This document shows positions 1-6,970 of a DNA stretch of 64,000 bases, piece by piece (position 1 is the stretch's first letter; each line of letters starts with the position of its first letter). A model generated the notes under the pieces. That model was not told the origin of the DNA, ran no database searches, and saw only the letters and a program-made list of their open reading frames with translations. Location: positions 1 to 64,000 of the forward strand of contig DVIT01000056.1 of assembly GCA_018711005.1 (NCBI GenBank), read 5' to 3'. Made by a program: the position numbers and the translations under genes. Source of the DNA: Candidatus Scybalocola faecigallinarum (GTDB taxonomy: Bacteria > Bacillota > Clostridia > Lachnospirales > Lachnospiraceae).

Positions 1-289
1 AGCTGTTATCATTCCCGTTTTACTTTGGTTTTTGTTCTTAAAAATTCTACTCTCCATAACCTCGCAGTTCAAAGACCTGCTCGGTCACGGACGCTTTGCC
101 AATGTGTCTTTCGGCACCCGCTGTCATCCGCACTATCCTCCGGCGAATACATTCGCCTTCGTCCATCTCAGATTCCAGCTGTGCGTGCTTGCGCACGCTG
201 TCAAAGCTATTTTCGTGAATTTTCGGGATTGTTTTATTGTTTAATTGTCAATGTTCCTGGTCACATTACTTGTTATGTAAGTAACCAAA
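1..289. other. Unassigned flank downstream of the tRNA-Ser pair
   Basis: No gene can be supported here. There is a perfect short palindrome at 142-157 (arms GGCGAAT/ATTCGCC) and a small GTGCG/CGCAC hairpin near 180-196. On the minus strand a short frame is open from about position 240 down to a TAG at 47-49; its first ATG gives only about 39 codons and no convincing ribosome-binding site is visible, so it is not called. The stretch lies downstream of the tRNA genes in their direction of transcription. Confidence 0.4.
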
Positions 290-378
290 CGGAGAAGGAG
301 GGATTTGAACCCTCGCGCCGCTATTAACGACCTACTCCCTTTCCAGGGGAGCCCCTTCGGCCTCTTGGGTACTTCTCC
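290..378 (-). tRNA. tRNA-Ser (anticodon GGA)
   Basis: The minus strand folds into an 89-nt class II tRNA with acceptor stem GGAGAAG/CTTCTCC, discriminator G, a long variable arm and a T-loop GTTCAAATC. The anticodon loop reads CTGGAAA, so the anticodon is GGA and it decodes UCC/UCU serine codons. No CCA is encoded. It lies 52 bp downstream of a second serine tRNA and is probably cotranscribed with it. Confidence 0.95.
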
Positions 379-430
379 AAGTAATCCGACTGATTCTTAC
401 AATATATACACAAATCCTTTGATTTGTAAG

Positions 431-516
431 CGGAGAAGGTGGGATTCGAACCCACGGCCCCTTTCGGAGTCACTGGTTTTCAAGACCAGCTCCTTAAACC
501 GCTCGGACACCTCTCC
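431..516 (-). tRNA. tRNA-Ser (anticodon TGA)
   Basis: The minus strand shows an 86-nt class II tRNA: acceptor stem GGAGAGG paired with CTTCTCC (one G-U pair), discriminator G, long variable arm, T-loop GTTCGAATC. The anticodon loop CTTGAAA gives anticodon TGA, decoding UCA and other UCN serine codons. CCA is not encoded. It is the first gene of a two-tRNA unit with the GGA isoacceptor. Confidence 0.95.
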
Positions 517-535
517 GGATGCGTTTTGCTCAGAT

Positions 536-565
536 ATTATATCACGCAGTGTCAGAGTTTGTCAA
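536..565 (-). promoter_or_regulatory. Proximal promoter of the tRNA-Ser pair
   Basis: On the minus strand there is a -35 TTGACA (560-565), an 18-bp spacer and a perfect -10 TATAAT (536-541). The expected start lies about 12 nt before the first tRNA. Confidence 0.8.
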
Positions 566-630
566 GTACTTTTTTACTTATTTTTTTCTGTTTCTGCGTT
601 TTCTGTCTTGCCGCGCTCGCGACAATAGAT

Positions 631-659
631 ATATTATCATCCCATCCAACATTTGTCAA
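631..659 (-). promoter_or_regulatory. Distal promoter of the tRNA-Ser pair
   Basis: On the minus strand there is a second -35 TTGACA (654-659), a 17-bp spacer and a -10 TAATAT (631-636), about 95 bp upstream of the proximal promoter. Tandem promoters are common in front of stable-RNA genes. Confidence 0.7.
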
Positions 660-689
660 CAACTATTTTACTATTTTTTTATATTTTTT

Positions 690-763
690 TACTATTCAAT
701 CATGCATGCGGCCAGGCAAAGAATCAGCGGAAATTTACTCACGCAAGGGGGCTTTGCCTGGCC
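690..763. repeat. Dispersed 3'-flank motif, copy A, with a 12-bp inverted repeat
   Basis: Near 690-721 the plus strand carries ACTATTCAATCATGCATGCGG followed by the left arm of a perfect 12-bp inverted repeat (GGCCAGGCAAAG, 710-721; right arm 752-763; 30-nt loop). It sits just past the ispD stop codon and could end that transcript, though there is no clean T-tract. Related copies occur at 6951, 10438, 14722, 20718, 24229, 26158 and 61329. Confidence 0.65.
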
Positions 764-790
764 GGTCATATGGCACTGAACTTTAAAGGA

Positions 791-1492
791 TCAGTGATCC
801 AGAAAACTCCCGGCCACCTGAAGATCCTCCGGTGTTGTGATCTTTATATTTCTATAATCGCCCATAACAAAGTACACTGGCTGCTTCAGGACCGTTTCCA
901 CCACCATGGCGTCATCAGTCACAGAGATTTCCGGCATTTGCAGGATCTGTTCATAAGCACTATATATAAGAGAGGTTGCAAAGGTTTGAGGGGTCTGGAC
1001 AATCCAGACACGGCTGCGATCCGGCGTCTGGGCAACAGAGCCGTCTTCAGCTGCGATCTTTATTGTATCCTTAGAAGGAACGCCTGTCACACAAGCTTTC
1101 TTTTGAATAACTGCATCAATATTATCCTGAATGATCTTTTCCGTAATAAACGGCCTGGCCCCGTCATGGATCAGGACATAATCACTGTCTTTCACCATTT
1201 TAAGTCCATTAAATACAGAATGATACCGTTCCCGGCCGCCTTCGACCACGGCCTTTACTTTATTAATATGATACTTCTCTACAATTTCCTTTCGACAATA
1301 GTCTTCTTCTCCTTTGCCGCACACAAGAACAATATTGGTAACACAAGAATCTTCAAACGCTTTCAGGGAATAATAAAGCACCGGATACCCGTTAATCCGA
1401 AGATACTGCTTGGGCGTATCACTGTTCATGCGTTTTCCCCGCCCGCCGGCCAATACAATGGCAGCAATATTATATGAACCATCCATTTTCAC
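791..1492 (-). CDS. ispD: 2-C-methyl-D-erythritol 4-phosphate cytidylyltransferase
   Basis: IspD joins CTP and methylerythritol 4-phosphate to make CDP-methylerythritol in the non-mevalonate isoprenoid pathway, in the cytosol. The 233-residue length is normal for the family. The nucleotide-binding loop VLAGGRGKRM with the downstream PKQY is at residues 13-33, and the conserved HDGARPF lies near residue 110. The GTG start is chosen because GGAGG precedes it by 5 nt. It is the last gene of the minus-strand run tsaE-tsaB-rimI-zinc protein-rnz-tsaD-ispD, 85 bp after tsaD. No ispF lies beside it, so the rest of the pathway is encoded elsewhere. Confidence 0.95.
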   Translation of the reverse strand: MKMDGSYNIAAIVLAGGRGKRMNSDTPKQYLRINGYPVLYYSLKAFEDSCVTNIVLVCGKGEEDYCRKEIVEKYHINKVKAVVEGGRERYHSVFNGLKMVKDSDYVLIHDGARPFITEKIIQDNIDAVIQKKACVTGVPSKDTIKIAAEDGSVAQTPDRSRVWIVQTPQTFATSLIYSAYEQILQMPEISVTDDAMVVETVLKQPVYFVMGDYRNIKITTPEDLQVAGSFLDH

Positions 1493-1577
1493 AAAAACCT
1501 CCCGACAATCGGACTATTAGCACAGTCCAACCAAAAAAACTGGTATGGCAGTCTCCCGCTATTCTTCACTGATTTTC

Positions 1578-2603
1578 CTATCGCTGTCCAATCTTTAAAT
1601 TCGGAACGGCATTGAGATCCAATCCTGCCCGCGACCCTGCAAGATATTCATAATAAGCGGCAGCACCGATCATGGCTGCATTATCGGTACACAAAACAGG
1701 GGACGGATAATAAAACTTCAAATACTGCGCCTCACAGCATTCCTTCATGCGGTTGCGCAGGGCAGAATTTGATGCAACGCCTCCGGCCAGACATACCTTA
1801 TCAATACCATATTCTTTTGCTGCCATAATAGTCTTTTCCACAATAACGCTGACTACAGCCTCCTGAAACGATGCTGCAATGTCTGCGGGTATAATTTCCT
1901 CGCCCTTCATTTTGCATGAATTAATATAATTCAGCACAGAAGATTTCAAGCCGCTGAAGCTAAAGTCCAGGGGCGCGCCGTCCACATGGGCCTTGGGGAA
2001 ATCAATAGCCTTTGGATTTCCTTCTCTGGAAAGCTTGTCGATTTTCGGGCCGCCGGGATAACCAAGGCCAATGGCTCTGGCCACTTTATCAAAAGCTTCG
2101 CCGGCAGCATCGTCTCTGGTTCTTCCCAGGATCTCGTATTTTCCGTAATCCTTCACTAAAACCAGATGAGTATGTCCCCCGGAAACGACCATGCACAAAA
2201 AGGGCGGTTCCAGATCTTTATTTTCAATATAATTGGCAGAAATATGTCCTTCAATATGATGGACGCCCACTAAGGGCAGTTTTTTGGCATAGCTGATAGC
2301 CTTGGCTTCGGCCACTCCCACCAGCAGCGCTCCCACCAGACCCGGGCCATAGGTAACGCCTACGGCATCCAGATCATCTAAAGTTACATTGGCTGTATCC
2401 AATGCTTCTTCGATCACCTGATTGATCTTTTCAATATGCTTTCTTGATGCGATTTCCGGAACCACACCACCGTAAAGCTTGTGGAGCTCGATCTGGGATG
2501 AAATCACATTGGATAAAACCTCCCGGCCATTTTTCACAACTGCCGCTGCAGTTTCATCACAAGAAGATTCTATGGCCAGGATCAAAACATCTTTATCATC
2601 CAT
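1578..2603 (-). CDS. tsaD: tRNA N6-adenosine threonylcarbamoyltransferase TsaD
   Basis: TsaD transfers threonylcarbamoyl from threonylcarbamoyl-AMP to A37 of ANN-decoding tRNAs, working with TsaB and TsaE, both encoded about 2 kb upstream. The ASKHA fold starts at IESSCDET. The metal-binding HxxxH is in HHIEGH near residue 115, followed by SGGHTHL and the nucleotide-site segment [18 protein letters not shown]. The C-terminal [10 protein letters not shown] and DNAAMIG motifs are intact. An upstream in-frame start exists at 2645, but the ATG at 2603 has AGGGA 8 nt upstream and gives the usual length of about 341 residues. Confidence 0.96.
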   Translation of the reverse strand: MDDKDVLILAIESSCDETAAAVVKNGREVLSNVISSQIELHKLYGGVVPEIASRKHIEKINQVIEEALDTANVTLDDLDAVGVTYGPGLVGALLVGVAEAKAISYAKKLPLVGVHHIEGHISANYIENKDLEPPFLCMVVSGGHTHLVLVKDYGKYEILGRTRDDAAGEAFDKVARAIGLGYPGGPKIDKLSREGNPKAIDFPKAHVDGAPLDFSFSGLKSSVLNYINSCKMKGEEIIPADIAASFQEAVVSVIVEKTIMAAKEYGIDKVCLAGGVASNSALRNRMKECCEAQYLKFYYPSPVLCTDNAAMIGAAAYYEYLAGSRAGLDLNAVPNLKIGQR

Positions 2604-2687
2604 ATCTATATTCCCTGTAGCTGTATGGCACCTTTCCGGTGACATGTCCAGTTACCTTTCCTTTCTTTATCCAGTTGCTTATAACAA

Positions 2688-3593
2688 TTACTCAAACTTT
2701 AACTCTACAGACATTTTATCCTTCCCGGCAATGGCATTGGGAAAGATCTTGCGCACATCTTCAATATAATTTTCCGGATAATTCAGCGCCGGGCTGTAAT
2801 GGGTCAGCCAAAGCTGTCCGACTCCGGCTTTTTTTGCCAGGGTCCCGGCTTCTTCAAAGGTCATATGCTTATATTTTACCGCGTTGTTAATATCGCCTTT
2901 CTCGCCGTACATTCCCTCGCATATAAATATATCCGATCCGGCTGCATGATCCACAATGGACTGCACGGGCCGTGTATCTGTCGTATATGTGACCTTCAGT
3001 CCTTTACGGTCCGCTCCCAGAACCATGTCCGGTGTCAGCGTCCTTCCTTCATATTCCAGAGTTTCGCCTTTTTGCAGCCTGCTCCAGAGATTTTTAGGAA
3101 TATTATTTTTCTCAGCCTTGGCCACATCAAACATCCCCGCCCTTGGGATCGAAATACTGTAGCCATAACAGGTGATCTTGTGGTTCACCTTAAACGCATC
3201 GATCACATAGCCATGAAGGCGGATCTGTTCGCTGGGCTGGCTCAGCTCGATAAAATTGATTTTAAAGGGAAGCTCCGGAGCAATGACCCGCAGGGAATTG
3301 ACTACCCGCTCCAGGCCTCTGGGCCCGATCATGGTCAGATCCTGAGTTCTCTCAGAATTTCCCATGGCCAAAAGGATCCCGGGAAGACCGCTGATATGGT
3401 CTCCGTGGAAATGAGTAATGCAAATAATATCAATAGGCTTAAAGCTCCATCCCTTTTCTCTTATGGCAATCTGTGTGCCTTCCCCGCAATCCACCAGCAG
3501 GCTGCTGCCGTTGTAGCGGGTCATGAGGGATGTAAGCCACCGGTAGGGCAGAGGCATCATACCTCCCGTGCCAAGCAAACATATATCTAACAT
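2688..3593 (-). CDS. rnz: Ribonuclease Z
   Basis: This metallo-beta-lactamase-fold endonuclease cuts pre-tRNA 3' trailers so that CCA can be added; the three tRNA genes in this window lack CCA and would be substrates. The zinc motif HFHGDH is near residue 62, and further histidines occur in VNHKIT, YTTDTR, KHMTFEEA and LTHYSPAL. The length of 301 residues fits the long bacterial form. The ATG at 3593 is preceded by GAGGATATTC, a better start than the upstream in-frame ATG at 3638. It lies between the small zinc protein and tsaD in the t6A operon. Confidence 0.93.
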   Translation of the reverse strand: MLDICLLGTGGMMPLPYRWLTSLMTRYNGSSLLVDCGEGTQIAIREKGWSFKPIDIICITHFHGDHISGLPGILLAMGNSERTQDLTMIGPRGLERVVNSLRVIAPELPFKINFIELSQPSEQIRLHGYVIDAFKVNHKITCYGYSISIPRAGMFDVAKAEKNNIPKNLWSRLQKGETLEYEGRTLTPDMVLGADRKGLKVTYTTDTRPVQSIVDHAAGSDIFICEGMYGEKGDINNAVKYKHMTFEEAGTLAKKAGVGQLWLTHYSPALNYPENYIEDVRKIFPNAIAGKDKMSVELKFE

Positions 3594-3654
3594 GAATATC
3601 CTCTTTCTCTGGTTCAGGCGCTTGTTACTGTTCTCCATGAACAGGAACAGCCTG

Positions 3655-3894
3655 TTAAAATTCGTTTCTTTCTTCCGTCTCCACAGGATAACAGAAGCCG
3701 CCGATCAGCCGGTCATAACACTGTTCGCACAGATCAAACTGATGGGTCTGCATATCCTTATTGGAGAAATATCCCCATTCCTTTTCCACTGACAGAAAGT
3801 CTCTTTTGAAAAGGCCCCCTGCCGCAGATTCAGCACTTCCGCACTGATTACATACGATCTTTACTAACTTGTGATCCTTATCGAAAATACGCAT
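3655..3894 (-). CDS. Small zinc-binding protein of unknown function
   Basis: This 79-residue protein has two CxxC pairs, CNQC near residue 15 and CEQC near residue 56, enough for a four-cysteine zinc site. The segment between them is charged and aromatic (EKEWGYFSNKD). No signal peptide or membrane segment is visible. It has a GGGAGG-type ribosome-binding site and sits between rimI and rnz in a tRNA-modification operon. I do not recognise a characterised family; the CxxC layout resembles small zinc-ribbon proteins. A role in the operon's RNA work is possible but inferred only from position. Confidence 0.75.
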   Translation of the reverse strand: MRIFDKDHKLVKIVCNQCGSAESAAGGLFKRDFLSVEKEWGYFSNKDMQTHQFDLCEQCYDRLIGGFCYPVETEERNEF

Positions 3895-4055
3895 ATTCCT
3901 TTATCCTCCCTTATTCAGACAAAAAACGGAAGCTACGGTTCAATTATAATCACTTTTTTGTCGAATAAACAGCGGTAATGTGTGGAAAAGCGCCAAACGC
4001 CGGGGGCCTTTGGCCATTCACAGGGCCTTTGCCCCTTCACGGAAGCTTTGGCTGT

Positions 4056-4538
4056 TCAGACCAAAAGCTCCATCAGCCATCCATCCTCAGAAGGATTTTC
4101 ATAAAAATTTTTCTGTATGGCCAGCCGACGAAATCCGGCTTTTTCATAAAGCCGGATAGCGGCAGTATTGCCCACCCGCACATCCAATATAAAGCGTTTA
4201 ACAGACATAAGCCTTCCCTGGCGGATCAGCTCTCCCAGCATCTGCTCACCGATGCCGCGACCCCGAAACTCCTGTGCCACAGCAACGTTTACGATCTCAC
4301 CCTCATCCATAATGTGGTAAAGGCAGCAATAGCCTGCCACCGTGCCGTCACAACGGGCTGCCAGAAGGGTGGAATAGTCATATTTCATAGCATCTTCAAA
4401 GCCCTGGCGGCTCCAGGGATCTGAAAAAGACTGTCCCTCGATTTCAAGGATCCTGTCCACATCTTCCAAACACGCCGGCCCTATGCAAAGAGATCCGCAT
4501 TTGCGAAAGTTTTCCTTTTCATCTGGCGCTTCACTCAT
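4056..4538 (-). CDS. rimI: Ribosomal-protein-alanine N-acetyltransferase RimI-like
   Basis: This GNAT-fold enzyme uses acetyl-CoA to acetylate protein N-termini, classically alanine 1 of ribosomal protein S18. The acetyl-CoA loop RGRGIGEQML is near residue 90, preceded by IVNVAVAQEF, and the end RLYEKAGFRRLAIQKNFYEN is typical of RimI. The start at 4538 has GGGGAG 9 nt upstream and overlaps the tsaB stop by 8 bp, which indicates translational coupling. The tsaB-rimI neighbourhood is conserved in Firmicutes. The true substrate in this organism is not shown by sequence. Confidence 0.9.
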   Translation of the reverse strand: MSEAPDEKENFRKCGSLCIGPACLEDVDRILEIEGQSFSDPWSRQGFEDAMKYDYSTLLAARCDGTVAGYCCLYHIMDEGEIVNVAVAQEFRGRGIGEQMLGELIRQGRLMSVKRFILDVRVGNTAAIRLYEKAGFRRLAIQKNFYENPSEDGWLMELLV

Positions 4539-5286
4539 TTTTATTCTCCCCTGCATCCTGACCGGAAGCAACGGCCTTTGCCGCCTGTTTTGCTGCCAGC
4601 TCCCGCTCTGCCTGGGACAATCTGAGGTAATCCGGCTGATGGTCTCTGGCGCTGACTACATGCTCCTTCTGATCCTTCCAGTATACCGCTGCAAGGCTGG
4701 CAAGGGTACCTGCCCGCTGGGCTGCTGCGCTGGCCGGAGCAAAACAATAAGGCACACGGCAATCCTGTTCAATGATCGCTTTATATACAGGAACACCGTC
4801 GCCGTTAAAGATGACCGGACGTCCCAAAGCATTGATTTCCTCAAGGATCCGGGTAATGCTCACAGCTTTCTGGGAAGAAAGCACCGCCATTTTATCATTA
4901 TCAAAGGTATACAGCCCTGTATAAACCTGCTGCCGCTTGGCATCCATCAGCGGGCATACAACCCGGTCTGTTCCAAACAGGTTATAAGCAATGCCGTCCA
5001 CCGTAGGCACCTCTATAATCGGCAGATCCAGGGCTAACCCAAGGCCCTTGGCGGTAGCGCTTCCGATACGCAGTCCGGTAAATGATCCGGGCCCGGCGGA
5101 AACAGCAATAGCATCACATTCAGAAAGCTCCACGCCGATGGTCGTCATTAACTGATCCAGCATGGGCAAAAGCGTCTGGGAATGTGTTTTTTTAAAATTT
5201 GTTGTAAACTCGCCGATCAGGCAGCCGTCAGACCACAGGGCAACGGAGGCCACCAGTCCGGAGCTTTCAATAGCCAGTATTTTCAT
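4531..5286 (-). CDS. tsaB: tRNA threonylcarbamoyladenosine biosynthesis protein TsaB
   Basis: TsaB is the inactive ASKHA paralogue that dimerises with TsaD in the t6A complex. It begins MKILAIESSGLVASVAL and has the family segment AVSAGPGSFTGLRIG near residue 65. It has 251 residues, somewhat longer than many TsaB proteins, with a charged alanine-rich C-terminal tail. Its start overlaps the tsaE stop in an ATGA arrangement and its end overlaps rimI, so the three genes are translationally coupled. Confidence 0.95.
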   Translation of the reverse strand: MKILAIESSGLVASVALWSDGCLIGEFTTNFKKTHSQTLLPMLDQLMTTIGVELSECDAIAVSAGPGSFTGLRIGSATAKGLGLALDLPIIEVPTVDGIAYNLFGTDRVVCPLMDAKRQQVYTGLYTFDNDKMAVLSSQKAVSITRILEEINALGRPVIFNGDGVPVYKAIIEQDCRVPYCFAPASAAAQRAGTLASLAAVYWKDQKEHVVSARDHQPDYLRLSQAERELAAKQAAKAVASGQDAGENKNE

Positions 5287-5717
5287 GCTCCAAAATCTCC
5301 TTCCCGCACAGTTATTTTTCGGTAATCAAACCCTTTCTCCAGGTCTTTTTCAATACAAATGGTCTTGGCAAAGGGTGGGATCAGATCTGCGATCAGATTC
5401 GCCCATTCCACAAGGCAGACGCCGGAGCCGTAAATATAATCATCAAAGCCGATCTCGTCCATTTCCTCAGGATCGGAAATGCGGTAGACATCAAAATGAT
5501 AAAAGGGCAGACGTCCTTCCTCATATTCCTGAAGAATGGTAAATGTGGGACTGCTTACAGGCTCCTCAATGCCCAGCCCCTGTGCAAACCCCTGGGTAAA
5601 TACAGTTTTGCCCACGCCCAGATCGCCAAGCAGGCAGTATACCTCGCCGGCCTTTGCTTCCCTTCCCATCTGTTTTCCTGCTTCAAAGGTTTCCTTTGCG
5701 CTGAAAGTCTCCATCAT
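5283..5717 (-). CDS. tsaE: tRNA threonylcarbamoyladenosine biosynthesis ATPase TsaE
   Basis: TsaE is the P-loop ATPase that drives turnover of the TsaBD complex. Its Walker A motif GDLGVGKT is near residue 32, followed by SSPTFTILQEY and the YHFDVYRI segment of the family, with VEWANL downstream. The length of 144 residues is standard. It is the first gene of the t6A operon, read from a promoter at 5813-5841. A second ATG three bases on is an equally possible start. Confidence 0.95.
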   Translation of the reverse strand: MMETFSAKETFEAGKQMGREAKAGEVYCLLGDLGVGKTVFTQGFAQGLGIEEPVSSPTFTILQEYEEGRLPFYHFDVYRISDPEEMDEIGFDDYIYGSGVCLVEWANLIADLIPPFAKTICIEKDLEKGFDYRKITVREGDFGA

Positions 5718-5780
5718 TCCAACCCTCTTTCTCTCCTATGATAAAACAACGAAACCGGCGCATTATCCATGCTGCCGTCA

Positions 5781-5801
5781 GCCGGGCAAAAACTGCCCGA
5801 C
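5781..5801. terminator. Hairpin between ribU and tsaE
   Basis: A GC stem (CGGGCA paired with TGCCCG) encloses a run of T/A bases. It lies past the ribU stop codon and also within the leader of the tsaE transcript. It may terminate ribU or be a leader hairpin; the sequence does not decide. Confidence 0.4.
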
Positions 5802-5812
5802 TGAACTGTAAC

Positions 5813-5841
5813 ATTATAACACACCGGCTTTTAAATGACAA
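5813..5841 (-). promoter_or_regulatory. Promoter of the t6A operon
   Basis: On the minus strand there is a -35 TTGTCA (5836-5841), a 17-bp spacer and a perfect -10 TATAAT (5813-5818). It lies just beyond the ribU stop and is followed by a leader of about 90 nt before tsaE. Confidence 0.8.
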
Positions 5842-5843
5842 TA

Positions 5844-6566
5844 TTAATGGCCCTTGATGATCGGGCTGATATGCTTATACAAAAGCATGGTCAGTATAGT
5901 AAGCAGCGCCCCTTTAAGAAGATTAAACGGCACAACGGCAAACAGCACAAGGGTAGCCACACTGTTAATACTTCCGTTGACTTCATGGCCCATGGCTACG
6001 ATCTGATCCAAAGGCAGACCGTACAGATCTGAAAAGGCAGGCAGCAAATAAAAGGCATTAAATAAACTGCCAAATACAGTCATGACTAAAGTCCCTGTGA
6101 TCAGGCTGGCAATGGCCGCTTTTTTTGTCTTGAAACGATGATAAATGATCGATGCAGGCACAACCATGCTGCATCCAATGATAAAGTTAGCAAAATCCCC
6201 AACAAACGCTGTGTTTGTTCCGCGAATCACCAGCTTTAGCAAAACCTTGCAAAGCTCAATAGTCACACCGGCCACCGGACCGATGGCAAAGGAACCGATA
6301 AGGGCAGGCAGCTCACTAAAATCCAGCTCATAAAAGCTGGGGGCAAAGGGCAGGGGGATCTCAAAGAAAAACAAAACAACCGCAATGGCGGACAGCATAC
6401 CTGTCACTGCAATATTGCGGGTCTTTTGCCGGTTTTGAGGACGGCCCTTAAAAAGCAACTTCTGCGCCAACACAGCTAACGCAATAATCGCGGCGATGAT
6501 TACAATGACCACAATGATAAATTCTACGTGACCTTTCACATCTGCCCAAAGTTTTCCCAGATTCAT
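5844..6566 (-). CDS. ribU: ECF transporter riboflavin-binding S component RibU
   Basis: RibU is the membrane substrate-binding component of the energy-coupling-factor riboflavin importer and relies on shared EcfA/T modules encoded elsewhere. It has an N-terminal helix, then five or six hydrophobic segments. Family signals include the residue 75-110 region (FEIPLPF, LDFSELPALIG) and GPVAGVTIELCK. The ATG at 6566 has GGAGA 7 nt upstream; an upstream in-frame extension to 6725 runs through the terminator and is not used. The FMN riboswitch in its leader makes riboflavin or FMN the likely substrate. Confidence 0.93.
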   Translation of the reverse strand: MNLGKLWADVKGHVEFIIVVIVIIAAIIALAVLAQKLLFKGRPQNRQKTRNIAVTGMLSAIAVVLFFFEIPLPFAPSFYELDFSELPALIGSFAIGPVAGVTIELCKVLLKLVIRGTNTAFVGDFANFIIGCSMVVPASIIYHRFKTKKAAIASLITGTLVMTVFGSLFNAFYLLPAFSDLYGLPLDQIVAMGHEVNGSINSVATLVLFAVVPFNLLKGALLTILTMLLYKHISPIIKGH

Positions 6567-6652
6567 ATGTATCTCTCCTTTATCCTCCGTTTTCGCAAGC
6601 TGATTTAAAACACTTTGCAAACGGCACTTCAGCAGCGGATGTGATCTTTCAT

Positions 6653-6680
6653 AAAAAAGCCCCGGTAAAAATACCGGGGC
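6653..6680 (-). terminator. Riboswitch-controlled terminator before ribU
   Basis: The minus strand forms GCCCCGGTA/TACCGGGGC (6659-6680) followed by six T residues (6658-6653). It lies between the FMN aptamer and the ribU start and is the expected expression platform. Confidence 0.9.
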
Positions 6681-6737
6681 AAAAATCACGTATATCGCTT
6701 CTCTCCATGCGGCAATCTCTCGCATGGCCGATCCTTG

Positions 6738-6885
6738 TGTCGCTTTCTCTCATCCAGACTTTACTGTCGGTTTTGGAATCTCACCAAATCAACTGTTAAA
6801 TGCTCTGCCAGTTTCCTGTGCAAAGCCGCAGCTCGCGGACTATACCGCCGGTCGGGAATTTCACCCTGCCCCGAAAACGTATTTT
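6738..6885 (-). promoter_or_regulatory. FMN riboswitch (RFN element)
   Basis: The minus strand carries the conserved RFN blocks in order: GGGGCAGGGTGAAATTCCC, GACCGGCGGTATAGTCC, GCGAGC, GGTGAGATTCC, and CCGACAGTAAAGTCTGGATG followed by GAGA. The aptamer binds FMN. With the terminator downstream it should switch ribU off when FMN is plentiful. Confidence 0.96.
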
Positions 6886-6897
6886 CAATTTGCATCT

Positions 6898-6926
6898 ATC
6901 ATATCACCAAGGCGCCTAAAATGCAA
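6898..6926 (-). promoter_or_regulatory. Promoter of the FMN riboswitch-ribU transcript
   Basis: On the minus strand there is a -35 TTGCAT (6921-6926), a 17-bp spacer and a -10 TATGAT (6898-6903), just upstream of the aptamer. Confidence 0.7.
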
Positions 6927-6944
6927 TAGGCGATTTACAACTGC

Positions 6945-6968
6945 TGCCAACGTAACTGTTCAGCAGCA
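6945..6968. repeat. Partial copy of the dispersed 3'-flank motif
   Basis: GTAACTGTTCAG begins at 6951, about ten bases past the tex stop codon. It sits within a CTGCTG/CAGCAG hairpin. The same 12-mer forms one half of the palindrome at 14722-14759. Confidence 0.5.
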
Positions 6969-6970
6969 TT

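Noticed and set aside
25-327. 100-codon frame at the left edge
   Set aside because: It runs into the tRNA-Ser gene, lacks a ribosome-binding site and has no recognisable domain.
653-1477. Long open frame on the plus strand opposite ispD
   Set aside because: It is antisense to a clear ispD, has no family motifs and no ribosome-binding site. The frames at 2799-3590 and 27976-28842 are rejected for the same reason.
6567-6725. N-terminal extension of RibU
   Set aside because: It would translate through the riboswitch terminator hairpin; the ATG at 6566 has a proper ribosome-binding site.
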